Assembly (NCBI GenBank): GCA_947167015.1
Contig: CAMVGM010000021.1
Span: 1 to 33,143 of the forward strand
Reading direction: 5' to 3'
DNA from: an uncultured Bacteroidales bacterium
GTDB taxonomy: Bacteria > Bacteroidota > Bacteroidia > Bacteroidales > UBA932
DNA length: 33,143 nucleotides
In this document: positions 1-7,678 of the stretch, piece after piece
Layout of the letters: each line of letters begins with the position of its first letter
How positions within the stretch are numbered: the first letter of the stretch is position 1
Translations under genes and position numbers: made by a program
Notes under the pieces: model-generated
What the model saw: only the letters and a program-made list of their open reading frames with translations
The model's database searches: none
What the model was told of the DNA's origin: nothing

Positions 1-454
1 CGGTTTCGATAGCAGTTTCAGGTGGGACACGCTTCGTGGTTCTGGACGGTTTCACAATCGGCTTGACCACGGGTCTGCTGTCAAAGAAACTACTCTTAAT
101 CATCCTCCAACCAGTGAACCAAACAGACAGGCAAATCAACGTGTGAATGGTGGTCCGGTTGGACGATTCCGACCGGAGGATGCCAATCTGGTTGAACTCC
201 TGGACTATGCGGGTTGCCGTCTTACGGTCACAGCCCCACAATCGGGCAAGTTCAACCTTGGAAGCCTTGAATTGCCCGGGTTGTAGGACAGCTGAATAGT
301 TCTTTCCGGAGACCTTGGTTTCCTCCAGGACGGCCATCCGGATGAAGGTTTTGAGGCACTTCATCCGGAGGATATCCTGCTGCTCGTCTGAGAGATAATC
401 GAGCTGCACATCATTGAGGGTGATGCTGTATCGGAGGTTCGTGATCTGACTCAT
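1..454 (-). CDS. Partial winged-helix-like protein of a mobile element (C-terminus beyond left edge)
   Basis: The minus-strand frame is open from an ATG at 454 to the window edge (at least 151 residues). It is missed by stop-bounded searches because its stop lies outside. The protein begins MSQITNLRYSITLNDVQLDY. Around residues 65-95 it has a helix-turn-helix-like stretch (KASKVELARLWGCDRKTATR followed by IVQEFNQIGIL) that resembles a winged-helix DNA-binding domain. The C-terminal part is basic. The ATG overlaps the stop of the upstream DUF3853 gene (ATGA), which implies translational coupling. The pairing with DUF3853 suggests a regulatory or accessory gene of an integrative or mobilizable element. 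The exact family is not recognised; the function is inferred only from the HTH-like segment and the neighbour. Confidence 0.7.
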   Translation of the reverse strand, partial: MSQITNLRYSITLNDVQLDYLSDEQQDILRMKCLKTFIRMAVLEETKVSGKNYSAVLQPGQFKASKVELARLWGCDRKTATRIVQEFNQIGILRSESSNRTTIHTLICLSVWFTGWRMIKSSFFDSRPVVKPIVKPSRTTKRVPPETAIET

Positions 455-795
455 AGCTGTTGGCTTTGCTTGGCCAGTTCACGCGCCTTGTCGACATCGA
501 ATACGATCCGTCGCCCGATACGGGAAACAATAGCATCCCTGAGGATTCCGCCGCCTTCGGAGGATCCGTCCTCTTTGCGGGGCGTACGCATCAAGGAATA
601 AACAGTGGAATCGGAGCATCCAAGTTCGACAGCCAAGGCATGTATCCCGAGAGCTTTCTGTCCGGTTGAAGCCTGGGAGGATCCAGCGTTCGGGGAGAAG
701 GAGAGGGCATAATGTGTGAGTTGGCAGTATTCCTCTCCGGTCATCTGCCAAAGGGGCTTCTCAAGCAGCCCGTTGATGTTTATTTCAGTACTCAT
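451..795 (-). CDS. DUF3853-like small DNA-binding protein
   Basis: This is a 114-residue protein starting MSTEININGLLEKPLWQMTG. The N-terminal INxLLEKPxWQMTGEE pattern is what I recall for DUF3853 proteins carried on Bacteroidales conjugative and mobilizable elements. The middle has an excisionase-like helix-turn-helix (ALGIHALAVELGCSDSTVYS), and the end reads IGRRIVFDVDKARELA, the usual DNA-recognition tail of such proteins. The frame is open upstream to 897, but the start at 795 is chosen because the conserved N-terminus begins there. The stop overlaps the start of the next minus-strand gene by four bases. It is likely a transcriptional or excision accessory factor; no direct evidence of its target is visible. 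Confidence 0.75.
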   Translation of the reverse strand: MSTEININGLLEKPLWQMTGEEYCQLTHYALSFSPNAGSSQASTGQKALGIHALAVELGCSDSTVYSLMRTPRKEDGSSEGGGILRDAIVSRIGRRIVFDVDKARELAKQSQQL

Positions 796-823
796 TTCGC
801 TTACAATTTTTAGCGTTAAACAG

Positions 824-896
824 TGGCACATTACCAGTAATTTTGCCGGATGGGGTTTAGTCCGTTTTTGCCGCTTACTCAACCGGCAATGTGCCA
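824..896. repeat. Inverted repeat upstream of the DUF3853 gene
   Basis: The 9-bp arm TGGCACATT (824-832) is matched by its exact complement AATGTGCCA (888-896), with 55 bp between. Near-copies of TTTTGCCG also occur at about 841 and 865. It lies just upstream of the DUF3853 start at 795, where a repressor or recombination-directionality site would be expected. The role is inferred from position only. Confidence 0.5.
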
Positions 897-1025
897 TAAA
901 CCAAGGGATTATGGGTCAACTCCCTGATTCAAGTTAGGAAGAAAATCTTACTTGCAAGAGCCCACGCGATACTTATTACGGATTTCCGGGGTTTTTCTCG
1001 AAAAAAAGTGAGTGTTTTTGGAAAT

Positions 1026-1046
1026 GGTACTCTAAAACGGTACTCT
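1026..1046. repeat. Short direct repeat GGTACTCT x2
   Basis: GGTACTCT occurs at 1026-1033 and again at 1039-1046, a 13-bp period. Next to mobile-element genes, such a pair could be integrase arm-binding sites. It is too short to be certain and chance is not excluded. Confidence 0.35.
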
Positions 1047-1246
1047 GAACGTTATGATTAGCCTCAAATCGTCCTTTTAGATGTATAAGATGAATGCCTA
1101 GAAAGGTATGTGTTTTTGATGCATTCTGCCACTGCATTCCGGCAGCTTTGTACATAAAATGCCACCCGATTTGAGTGGCAAAAGACAAAGCTCCTACCAT
1201 CGTTTCACAACCTGTTATTTGAACCTCTGGTAAGAAAAGGGAAAAG

Positions 1247-1330
1247 AAATCCCCCGGGTTATGACATGAACCCCGAAAGTTTTTTGTCTAACTTTCGGGG
1301 TTCATGTCAAGTAGCCTGAGGGGGATTTTT
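1247..1330. terminator. Nested stem-loop, possible bidirectional terminator or structured RNA
   Basis: The arm at 1262-1281 is perfectly complementary to 1290-1309 (20 bp, 8-nt loop TTTTGTCT). It is enclosed by a second pair, AAATCCCCC (1247-1255) with GGGGGATTT (1320-1328). A T-run follows at 1326-1330, so on the plus strand it has the form of an intrinsic terminator; on the minus strand a TTTCTTTT run follows. No gene obviously needs it on either side, so a noncoding RNA, a recombination site or an element terminus are alternatives. Confidence 0.6.
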
Positions 1331-1803
1331 CGTATAAAATGTGACAAAAAAGGAGGCGTCTCAGATGCCCGCGGCGGCGAACGGAAACCCCATTTCAAAA
1401 ACAGATTTACAGAAGAACACTGTTTTACAGCATTCTATTTGTTAAACACCACCTCAAATTAGCTCTATATGGGGAAATCACGGGAGAGATATACAATCAT
1501 ACGCCTCCAGACGGCGATTATTTGTAGACCCCTCCATCATGCGCGATCAGATTTAGGAGCAGATACCAATTGAGTACCCCAAATGGATACTTGAAGATGT
1601 GCACCTTTCACCGTCTCGAGAACTTGTTCCTCATACCCCCCTGCCTTCATGATACTCTGCCGAATCCCTGGAAACAACATAACGATACTTCCATTCAACC
1701 TCCCAAGCTTCCAAAAATATCGTAAAACAAGGAATGAAATCCGAGAAAAACCTAATATTTATGGAACCCGAAGGACGGATTGATGGCTTATTCAGATTAT
1801 TAG

Positions 1804-1811
1804 TATATTCG
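1804..1811 (+). promoter_or_regulatory. Candidate -7 element TATATTCG
   Basis: It matches 7 of 8 positions of the Bacteroidota -7 consensus TAnnTTTG (C in place of the second T of TTTG). It lies 23 bp before the ATG at 1835. No clear -33 element is seen. Confidence 0.4.
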
Positions 1812-1834
1812 CCTTTGATATTATTGGTTGTTAA

Positions 1835-2749
1835 ATGAAAAGAATCGCCATCGCCCTCCTGGCCGGCCTCCTACTGGCCGGGTCCGCACTCGCTCAGGAC
1901 CTGACAAGCAATGCGGCATATAATGCCCGTATGGATTCTTTGGCCAGGATCCACTTTGCCATCACCGATGAATGGAACGCGACGATTCCTCCGCATTTCA
2001 TGGAAGCGATGCGCCTTGAAAAGGAAGCGGAGTCTCATCCCGAACATAAAGATTCCCTGCTTGCGATAGCAGCCAGGGAACGGCAGGCCGGGCAAGCACT
2101 TATGCCTGCGCTCCAGCAGCAGATGGACGACAATCAGGCAGAGCGGCAGGCATTGATGGACAAGTACGCACTCGTCTTCGAAGATGCGTTTCCTTATTTC
2201 CTGATGCGCAAACAATTCTCGAAAGACAGCCTTTCCATCCTTTTGAAGAAATCTTCCCCGGAAATCCAACGGTCTGCCCGCGGCAAGGCCCTGCGCAAAT
2301 ACATTAAGAAACGCCAGAGAGGAGAGGGAGAGCCTTTCCGCAAGTTCCGCTGCTACAGTGTTAATGGAGAACGCTTCGACTGGGGCCTGGCCAAAGGGAA
2401 AAAGGTCTTTCTCATCCACGACGGTCTGTGGTGCATGACCCACGGGATGGACAACTCCGCATTGAGAAAGTACCTAAAATACCTTTCCAAAACCGCCCCG
2501 GACTGCCTTCCGTTGATCGTCGTGAATTGCGGGGAAAAGGAAGAACTCCTCGCCGCCATCGAGGAATATGGCTTGCAGGAGTTCTGCGTTGTCAGCGAGT
2601 TCAACAAAGACAACGGCGTGCTGAACTGGCTCTACAATGACACCACCACACCGACTTGTCATCATATCGATGAACATGGCATCCTCGTGAAGACGACGGA
2701 AGGCGTCAGGCAGGAATATATTGAACGGGATTTCCTGCAGATCAAGTAA
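1835..2749 (+). CDS. Secreted thioredoxin-fold protein with incomplete CxxC
   Basis: This is a 304-residue protein with a Sec signal peptide (about residues 1-20, ending SALAQ). A charged, probably helical region covers about 25-160. The C-terminal 130 residues have a TlpA/AhpC-like thioredoxin layout: a beta strand KKVFLIHDGLWC, then a helix, a strand PLIVVNCG, a strand FCVVSEFN, and a TPTCHHIDEHG turn resembling the cis-proline loop. The expected WCxxC active site reads WCMTH, so the second cysteine is missing and a normal dithiol reaction is unlikely. It probably acts in the periplasm or outside. The next gene follows after 21 bp and may be cotranscribed. The fold assignment is inferred from pattern, not from a search. 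Confidence 0.7.
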   Translation: MKRIAIALLAGLLLAGSALAQDLTSNAAYNARMDSLARIHFAITDEWNATIPPHFMEAMRLEKEAESHPEHKDSLLAIAARERQAGQALMPALQQQMDDNQAERQALMDKYALVFEDAFPYFLMRKQFSKDSLSILLKKSSPEIQRSARGKALRKYIKKRQRGEGEPFRKFRCYSVNGERFDWGLAKGKKVFLIHDGLWCMTHGMDNSALRKYLKYLSKTAPDCLPLIVVNCGEKEELLAAIEEYGLQEFCVVSEFNKDNGVLNWLYNDTTTPTCHHIDEHGILVKTTEGVRQEYIERDFLQIK

Positions 2750-2770
2750 ACGACCGTTATTCTATTTCAC

Positions 2771-3211
2771 ATGAAACGTATCCTGTTCGTCTGCCACGGA
2801 AACATCTGCCGCAGCCCGATGGCGGAGTTCATCTTCAAGGCGCTCGTACGCGCCCGCGGGCTGGAAGGCTGCTACCATATAGAATCGGCGGCGGTGTCCG
2901 CGGAGGAGACCGGCAATCCCATCTATCCCCCGGCCAAACGCTGCCTGACACAGCACGGCGTGCCGTTCGACAACGCGAAACGCGCCCGGCAGATCACCCG
3001 GGCCGACTATGACCGCTTCGACAGGATCATCTGCATGGACGGGTCCAACCTCCGGTGGATCCGGCGGATCATCCCGGACGACCCGGCTGGAAAGATCCAC
3101 CTGATGATGTCCTATACGGGCAGGGCCCGCGACGTGGCAGACCCCTGGTATACCGGAGATTTCGAAACGACCTTCCAGGACATCCTGGAAGGATGCGAAG
3201 CCATGTTGTAG
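2771..3211 (+). CDS. Low-molecular-weight protein-tyrosine phosphatase
   Basis: This 146-residue cytoplasmic enzyme has the family length. It has the P-loop CHGNICRS at residues 8-15 (nucleophile C8, R14) and the general-acid motif DPW at 124-126, both diagnostic of LMW-PTP. It hydrolyses phosphotyrosine, or related phosphoesters, in proteins. In bacteria such enzymes often control tyrosine kinases of polysaccharide export, but no such kinase is nearby. The 21-bp gap to the preceding gene suggests cotranscription. The 3' end converges on the next gene with only six bases between stops and a small CGCCC/GGGCG hairpin at 3214-3227. Confidence 0.92.
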   Translation: MKRILFVCHGNICRSPMAEFIFKALVRARGLEGCYHIESAAVSAEETGNPIYPPAKRCLTQHGVPFDNAKRARQITRADYDRFDRIICMDGSNLRWIRRIIPDDPAGKIHLMMSYTGRARDVADPWYTGDFETTFQDILEGCEAML

Positions 3212-3217
3212 GCCGCC

Positions 3218-4351
3218 CTACAGGGCGAAGTGGAGCGTGGTGTCGTAATCGTTCCAGTTCCGCAGGTCCAGCGTCAGTTCCTGCTGGTCGTAAACGGCGC
3301 TGTACTGCGTGTCCTCCACGGTACCGTTTTCCCACATCAGGTCCTTCCAGTGCACCTTCGCGAGGCACTCCTGCGCCTCTTCCAGGCTGAGGGTCCCGCC
3401 GTGCTCCTTCAGGTAAGCCGCCGCCGTCTCATAGCGCCACCAGCTGCGGCTGTGGGGATTGCCCACGGCCGGGTCGGGCTCGGTGGTATAGTACTTTTCG
3501 GAAAGGAGGTGGTTCGTGACCAGCATCGACTTCTCGCCCGGGGCCTTGCGCACCACCATCGATTTCCAGCCGTCCTCCTTGTCGAATTCCAGGACGGCGC
3601 AGTCCCCGTTGGCATCGGCGATCATATAGTGGTAGCCGGAGCCCACGGTGGCATCGTGGCGGATGTCCAGCGTCGCGGCGAGGTCCAGGGCCTCCTGCAC
3701 GGTGGCGCAGCGATCCAGCCACAGGCGCATGATCATCGTGGTCCCCACGTCAGGGCGCTCCGACTCCTGCCGGGAGGCCTGCTTGGGCAGGGCCATGATG
3801 GAGGTGCAGAGGCCTTTCTCGTTCACCCCGTCCAACGGGGCGTAGATGGACGCCAGGCAATTGACTTTCTTGACGAAAGAATCCGGCACCTTCTCCAGCG
3901 AGAAGCCGTAGTGGGACATGTCGCTGACGGCGATGGAGGCATAGCCCTTTTTCGGCCGGGACAGTGTCACCATCGTGGGATTCTTGAAATAGTCGTAATT
4001 CCGCCCGTAACGGAAGCCCGTCCCTTCCGAACGGGCGACCTGGAAGGAGGTGCAGTTGATGGTTGTCAGTTCGCCGCTCTCGTCGGCCACCTGCGCGCTT
4101 TTCATCTTGATGGGCAGGCCCTTCCCGATCCGGCCGACGATGTAGTCGAGCAGTTCGGCGTTGGTGTCCACTTCCTTGGCAATCACGTCGTCCAGGTCGT
4201 AGGCGGCCTTGAACTCCATCTGGTAGAGATACTCGTTGCCACCGACGGAAGAGACGGTGCGGAGGGTGGCGATTTCCCGGCCCCAGACACAGAGGACCGC
4301 GATACACAGCGCGACAAGCAGGCCGACAAACCAGAACAGGACCTTTTTCAT
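3218..4351 (-). CDS. Linear amide C-N hydrolase / acyltransferase-like Ntn hydrolase (C45/C59 type)
   Basis: This is a 377-residue protein with an N-terminal hydrophobic segment (about residues 5-23) that is either a signal anchor or a signal peptide. The stretch NCTSF at 99-103, followed by FRYGRNYDYF, matches the catalytic-cysteine region of the choloylglycine hydrolase / acyl-CoA:6-APA acyltransferase superfamily. The nucleophile would be Cys100, exposed after autocatalytic cleavage. Later features (GVNEKGL, DANGDCAVLEFD, TNHLL) also fit this superfamily. The substrate is unknown; candidates are bile-salt-like or N-acyl amino acid amides. It has its own promoter at 4366-4373 and is divergent from the serine hydrolase gene. 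Confidence 0.8.
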   Translation of the reverse strand: MKKVLFWFVGLLVALCIAVLCVWGREIATLRTVSSVGGNEYLYQMEFKAAYDLDDVIAKEVDTNAELLDYIVGRIGKGLPIKMKSAQVADESGELTTINCTSFQVARSEGTGFRYGRNYDYFKNPTMVTLSRPKKGYASIAVSDMSHYGFSLEKVPDSFVKKVNCLASIYAPLDGVNEKGLCTSIMALPKQASRQESERPDVGTTMIMRLWLDRCATVQEALDLAATLDIRHDATVGSGYHYMIADANGDCAVLEFDKEDGWKSMVVRKAPGEKSMLVTNHLLSEKYYTTEPDPAVGNPHSRSWWRYETAAAYLKEHGGTLSLEEAQECLAKVHWKDLMWENGTVEDTQYSAVYDQQELTLDLRNWNDYDTTLHFAL

Positions 4352-4365
4352 ACCTTTATTTTTTC

Positions 4366-4373
4366 CAAATATA
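4366..4373 (-). promoter_or_regulatory. -7 element TATATTTG for the Ntn hydrolase gene
   Basis: It is a perfect TAnnTTTG on the minus strand, 14 bp before the ATG at 4351. It is only 12 bp from the plus-strand -7 element at 4386, so the two promoters overlap. Confidence 0.7.
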
Positions 4374-4385
4374 GTCTTTTTTCCA

Positions 4386-4393
4386 TATATTTG
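4386..4393 (+). promoter_or_regulatory. -7 element TATATTTG for the serine hydrolase gene
   Basis: It is a perfect TAnnTTTG, 19 bp before the ATG at 4413. Its upstream -33 region falls on the opposing promoter's -7 box. Confidence 0.7.
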
Positions 4394-4412
4394 ATGTCAT
4401 ACTGGAAACACT

Positions 4413-5996
4413 ATGCTGAAACCGATACCCCAACTCCTCTTCACACTCCTGCTGCTTCCCGGCCTCCTGTCCGCCCAGCCTTATGACGACGGGCTGCCGC
4501 GCAGCACGCCGGAGGCGGAAGGCATCCCCTCCGAAGTCATCGCCCGCTTCTACCGCGCCCTCGACGAGGGCGGCTACGAAGTGCACGCCCTGATGATCCT
4601 CCGGCACGACAAGGTCGTCTCCGAGCACTGGTGGCGGCCCTACGGCCCGCAGTATCCGCACGCCCTGTACTCCGCCACCAAGACCTTCACGGGCGCGGCG
4701 GTCGGATTCGCCGTGCAGGAAGGCCTGCTGAAACCGGGCGACCGGGTGAAGGATTTCTTCCCCGACCTGATGCCCCCGAAAACCGCCCCGGAGCTGGATC
4801 GCCTCACCGTCGAGCACCTGCTGACCATGTCCGCGGGACACGCCCGGACGCAGTATCCGGGCTCCGGCGACGACCAGGTGCGCTCCTTCCTCGCGATGGA
4901 CTACGCCCACGAACCGGGCACCTCCTTCGCCTACAACATCACCTGCTCGCACATGCTCTCGAACATCATCACGCGCGTGACGGGGCTCACCCTCTACGAG
5001 TACCTGAAGCCCCGCCTGTTCGATCCGCTCGGCATCCGCGACGTGACCTGGGAGATGGACCTGGATGGCCGGAACATGGGCAACGGCGGCATGCACGCCA
5101 AGACCTCCGACCTCGCCAAGTTCGGCATCTTCCTGAAAAACAAGGGGATGTGGCAGGGCCGGCAGCTGCTCGCCCGGGAATGGGTGGAGGCGATGACCAC
5201 CCCGCACATCTTCCAGCGGCCGGAGCTGTCGGCGGAAGAGAACGCCAAGGACGACGGCGGACAGGGCTACGGCTACCAGGTCTGGATGGGCCGCCGCAAT
5301 TCCTGGCGGGCCATCGGCGGCCAGAACCAGCTGATCATGGTCATCCCGGAGTACGACCTGGTGGTCGTCTCGAACGGGCAAATCGGCGATGAGGCCGGCT
5401 TCAACCAGTTGATTTACAATATGCTGGACGGGATGAGCGAAAAGCGTCTCAAGCCCGCCAGGGGCTTTGACCTGGAAAAGGAGATCGCCGGCTACGAACT
5501 CAGGCATCCCTTCCCCGACGCGTCGCTTCCCCCGCAGGAACGTTCCCGCACCCTGCGCTACCGTCCGCACCAGAACGCCTACGGCCTGACGGGCATCTCC
5601 TTCCGCTTCGATGCGGAGGGCAACGTCTTCCTGACGCTCGAGACGGCCGAAGCCGTCCACAACATCCCCTTCGGGCTGGACGACTGGAAGATGGGCAGCA
5701 CCGACCGGACCCTGCTCTTCGGCGGCACCGTCTATCCGAACACGATGGGCGTGACGCCCGTCACCACGGCGGGCTGGTGCGCCTGGACCGCCCCCGACGA
5801 ACTGGGCGCCTATTACCTGTCCCTGTTCAACAACGGCTGCCAGGAGCGCTTCCGTTTCACGTTCAGCCCCGACCGGGACGAACTTACCGTCACGGTCGTC
5901 GCGCCGCCGGCGCGCCGTTTCCAGGGGAACCCCGCGCCCGCTCCCGCCACGCGCGATGTCACCCTCACCGCATCACGCATCAAAACGACTTATTAA
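4413..5996 (+). CDS. Secreted serine hydrolase (class C beta-lactamase / S12 type)
   Basis: This is a 527-residue protein with a signal peptide (residues 1-21, cleaved near LLSAQ). The beta-lactamase-like fold carries SATK at residues 87-90 (nucleophile Ser87, base Lys90) and YNI at 174-176, the YxN motif. The [15 protein letters not shown] stretch is typical of bacterial EstB/CubicO-type serine hydrolases. The C-terminal 150 residues form an extra beta-rich domain often found after this fold. The likely role is esterase, D-amino-acid peptidase or similar in the periplasm; the substrate is not predictable. The DeoD gene follows after 10 bp. Confidence 0.88.
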   Translation: MLKPIPQLLFTLLLLPGLLSAQPYDDGLPRSTPEAEGIPSEVIARFYRALDEGGYEVHALMILRHDKVVSEHWWRPYGPQYPHALYSATKTFTGAAVGFAVQEGLLKPGDRVKDFFPDLMPPKTAPELDRLTVEHLLTMSAGHARTQYPGSGDDQVRSFLAMDYAHEPGTSFAYNITCSHMLSNIITRVTGLTLYEYLKPRLFDPLGIRDVTWEMDLDGRNMGNGGMHAKTSDLAKFGIFLKNKGMWQGRQLLAREWVEAMTTPHIFQRPELSAEENAKDDGGQGYGYQVWMGRRNSWRAIGGQNQLIMVIPEYDLVVVSNGQIGDEAGFNQLIYNMLDGMSEKRLKPARGFDLEKEIAGYELRHPFPDASLPPQERSRTLRYRPHQNAYGLTGISFRFDAEGNVFLTLETAEAVHNIPFGLDDWKMGSTDRTLLFGGTVYPNTMGVTPVTTAGWCAWTAPDELGAYYLSLFNNGCQERFRFTFSPDRDELTVTVVAPPARRFQGNPAPAPATRDVTLTASRIKTTY

Positions 5997-6006
5997 TCAA
6001 CGAGAT

Positions 6007-6714
6007 ATGTCCAATATACCTACTCCCCACATCGGGGCGAAATACGGCGAGATTGCCGAAACCGTCATCATGGCGGGAGACCCGCTGCGCGCCAAATTCA
6101 TGGCCGAGCAATACCTGGATGTCCCCGAACAGTTCAACAACGTCCGCGGCATGCTCGGATTCACCGGGACCTGGGAAGGCCGGCGCGTGAGCGTGATGGG
6201 CCACGGGATGGGCATCCCGTCCATCGGCATCTACACCTACGAACTCTTCCACTTCTACGGCGTCCAGACCATCATCCGCGTCGGTTCCGCCGGCGCGTAC
6301 GACCCCGACCTGAAACTCGGCGACCTGGTGCTCGCGATGGGCGCCTGCACCGACTCCAACTACGGCAGCCAGTATGAACTTCCCGGCACCTTCGCGCCCA
6401 TTGCCGACTTCGGCCTGCTGCGCGCCGCCGCGGAAAGCTGCGACCGCCTCGGCCTCCGCTACAAGGTGGGGAACGTGCTGTCTTCGGACGTGTTCTATTC
6501 CGCCCACCCGAAGGTGGACAACTGGCGCAAGATGGGTGTCCTCTGCGTCGAGATGGAAGCGTCCGCCCTGTATATGAACGCCGCCTGGGCCGGCAAGCGG
6601 GCCCTGGTGATCAACACCATCTCCGACCACGTCCTCACCGGAGAGGTCACGACCTCCGAACAGCGCCGGACCACGTTCACGAACATGATGGAAGTTGCAC
6701 TCTCCTTGTGCTGA
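6007..6714 (+). CDS. deoD: Purine-nucleoside phosphorylase DeoD
   Basis: This 235-residue cytoplasmic enzyme splits purine (deoxy)nucleosides with phosphate into base and (deoxy)ribose-1-phosphate. Seen: the N-terminal [13 protein letters not shown] signature, phosphate-binding GDPLRAK (24-30), RVGSAGAY, the VEMEASALY substrate-binding motif and NTISDH with the catalytic Asp. The length is that of the trimeric/hexameric DeoD family. The start at 6007 is chosen over an upstream in-frame ATG at 5956, because that one lies inside the preceding gene and the conserved N-terminus begins here. Confidence 0.95.
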   Translation: MSNIPTPHIGAKYGEIAETVIMAGDPLRAKFMAEQYLDVPEQFNNVRGMLGFTGTWEGRRVSVMGHGMGIPSIGIYTYELFHFYGVQTIIRVGSAGAYDPDLKLGDLVLAMGACTDSNYGSQYELPGTFAPIADFGLLRAAAESCDRLGLRYKVGNVLSSDVFYSAHPKVDNWRKMGVLCVEMEASALYMNAAWAGKRALVINTISDHVLTGEVTTSEQRRTTFTNMMEVALSLC

Positions 6715-6730
6715 TTCCATAATTATTTTG

Positions 6731-6738
6731 CATATTTG
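6731..6738 (+). promoter_or_regulatory. Candidate -7 element CATATTTG
   Basis: It is a 7/8 match to TAnnTTTG located only 4 bp before the ATG at 6743. If used, the transcript would begin at or next to the start codon. Confidence 0.45.
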
Positions 6739-6742
6739 CAGT

Positions 6743-7135
6743 ATGGAATCGGACAGGCTGCACATCGGGATCAAGGGCTGCGAGGAAACCCTCGTGACGG
6801 AAGAGTTGCTGGCGAAAAACGTCGGCAGCGGTTTGGTGAGGGTGTATGCCACCGCGATGATGATCGCGCTGATCGAGAAGGCCGCCGTCCTGTCGGTCGA
6901 GCCCTTCCTGGAAAGCGGACAAGGCACCGTGGGCATCCACGTGGACGTCTCGCACTGCTCCGCCACGCCGCTCGGGATGAAGGTCCGGGCCGAAACGGAG
7001 CTGGTCCAGATCGACGGCCGCCGGCTGGTGTTCCGCGTCGCCGCCTACGACGAGCGGGGCTTGATCGGCGAAGGACGTCACGAACGTTTCATCATCGACT
7101 ACGCGAAGTTCCAGGCCAAGGCCGACGCAAAATGA
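6743..7135 (+). CDS. FlK-like hotdog-fold thioesterase
   Basis: This is a 130-residue single-domain protein. The pattern VYATAMMIALIEKAA, then GTVGIHVDVSHCSATPLG, then DERGLIGEGRHER fits the fluoroacetyl-CoA thioesterase (FlK)-like hotdog family. It carries the family's conserved Glu (in IEKAA) and His (in VSHCSATP). It probably hydrolyses a short acyl-CoA thioester in the cytoplasm; the substrate is not known. The start at 6743 is preferred over upstream in-frame starts because those lie within deoD. MsrA follows after 7 bp, so an operon with msrA and the PriA-like gene is likely. Confidence 0.8.
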   Translation: MESDRLHIGIKGCEETLVTEELLAKNVGSGLVRVYATAMMIALIEKAAVLSVEPFLESGQGTVGIHVDVSHCSATPLGMKVRAETELVQIDGRRLVFRVAAYDERGLIGEGRHERFIIDYAKFQAKADAK

Positions 7136-7142
7136 CAAGACC

Positions 7143-7667
7143 ATGACGAAAGATCTCTACCTGGCAGCCGGCTGTTTCTGGGGGGCCGAGCACTATCTCA
7201 AGCGTATCCGCGGGGTGGTGAAGACGGAGGCGGGCTATGCCAACGGCAACATCTCCCATCCTACCTACCGGGAAGTTTACACGGACTCCACCGGCTACGC
7301 CGAGGCGGTCCACGTCGTCTATGACCCCGACGTGCTGGGACTGGAGCGCCTGGTCCAGATCTATTTCAAGGCCATCGATCCCCTCTCCCTGAACAAACAG
7401 GGGGACGATGAGGGTACGCGCTACCGCACCGGCATCTACTATTCCGACCCGGCCGACCTGCCCTCCATCCAGCGTATCTATGAACGCGTGGCCGGCGAAC
7501 TCAAGGCGCCGCTCGCCGTCGAGGTAAAGCCCCTCAAGAATTTCTACCGGGCGGAGGAATACCACCAGGACTACCTGGACAAGCATCCGCAGGGCTACTG
7601 CCACATCCCGGCCTCGCTGATGGAGTTCGCCCGCACGGCCAATGAGCCGGCGTCCGACACCGACTGA
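7143..7667 (+). CDS. msrA: Peptide-methionine (S)-S-oxide reductase MsrA
   Basis: This is a 174-residue enzyme that reduces methionine-S-sulfoxide in proteins. The active-site motif GCFWGAEH is at residues 10-17 (catalytic Cys11), followed by GYANG, YREVYTDSTGYAEAVHVVYDP and YRAEEYHQDYLDKHP, all hallmark MsrA segments. It has no signal peptide, so it is cytoplasmic. No MsrB domain is fused. It sits 7 bp after the thioesterase gene and 11 bp before the PriA-like gene. Confidence 0.96.
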   Translation: MTKDLYLAAGCFWGAEHYLKRIRGVVKTEAGYANGNISHPTYREVYTDSTGYAEAVHVVYDPDVLGLERLVQIYFKAIDPLSLNKQGDDEGTRYRTGIYYSDPADLPSIQRIYERVAGELKAPLAVEVKPLKNFYRAEEYHQDYLDKHPQGYCHIPASLMEFARTANEPASDTD

Positions 7668-7678
7668 GCCGCTCCCGG

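Larger units (their letters stand above)
1..1050. mobile_element. Probable end of an integrative/mobilizable element
   Basis: The two minus-strand genes at the left edge are of types found on Bacteroidales mobile elements. They are followed by an AT-rich stretch with a direct repeat (GGTACTCT at 1026 and 1039) of the sort used as recombinase arm sites. Ordinary chromosomal genes resume at 1835. No integrase, relaxase or target-site duplication is visible, so the right boundary is only an estimate; it could lie anywhere between about 900 and 1800. Confidence 0.35.
796..1834. other. Gene-poor AT-rich interval
   Basis: I see no convincing protein gene in this interval of about 1.04 kb. It contains the inverted repeat at 824-896, a GGTACTCT direct repeat at 1026-1046, a strong nested hairpin at 1247-1330 and a possible promoter at 1804-1811. 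Short open frames at 976-1200 and 1537-1680 (both minus) have no recognisable motifs. Its composition is clearly more AT-rich than the genes to its right, consistent with mobile-element flank or decayed DNA. Confidence 0.6.

Noticed and set aside
976..1200. 74-codon minus-strand frame near the mobile-element flank
   Set aside because: No recognisable motif, no -7 box and unusual composition; treated as noncoding.
1537..1680. 47-codon minus-strand frame (MLFPGIRQSIMKAGGYEEQV...) in the gene-poor interval
   Set aside because: The composition is protein-like and the frame extends a little further upstream without a start, but there is no promoter, no motif and no neighbour in the same direction; it may be a gene remnant.
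3230..4486. Long plus-strand open frame of 418 codons opposite the Ntn hydrolase gene
   Set aside because: It is a shadow frame of high-GC coding DNA: the product is rich in Gly, Val, His, Arg with no domain, while the minus-strand protein has clear family motifs.
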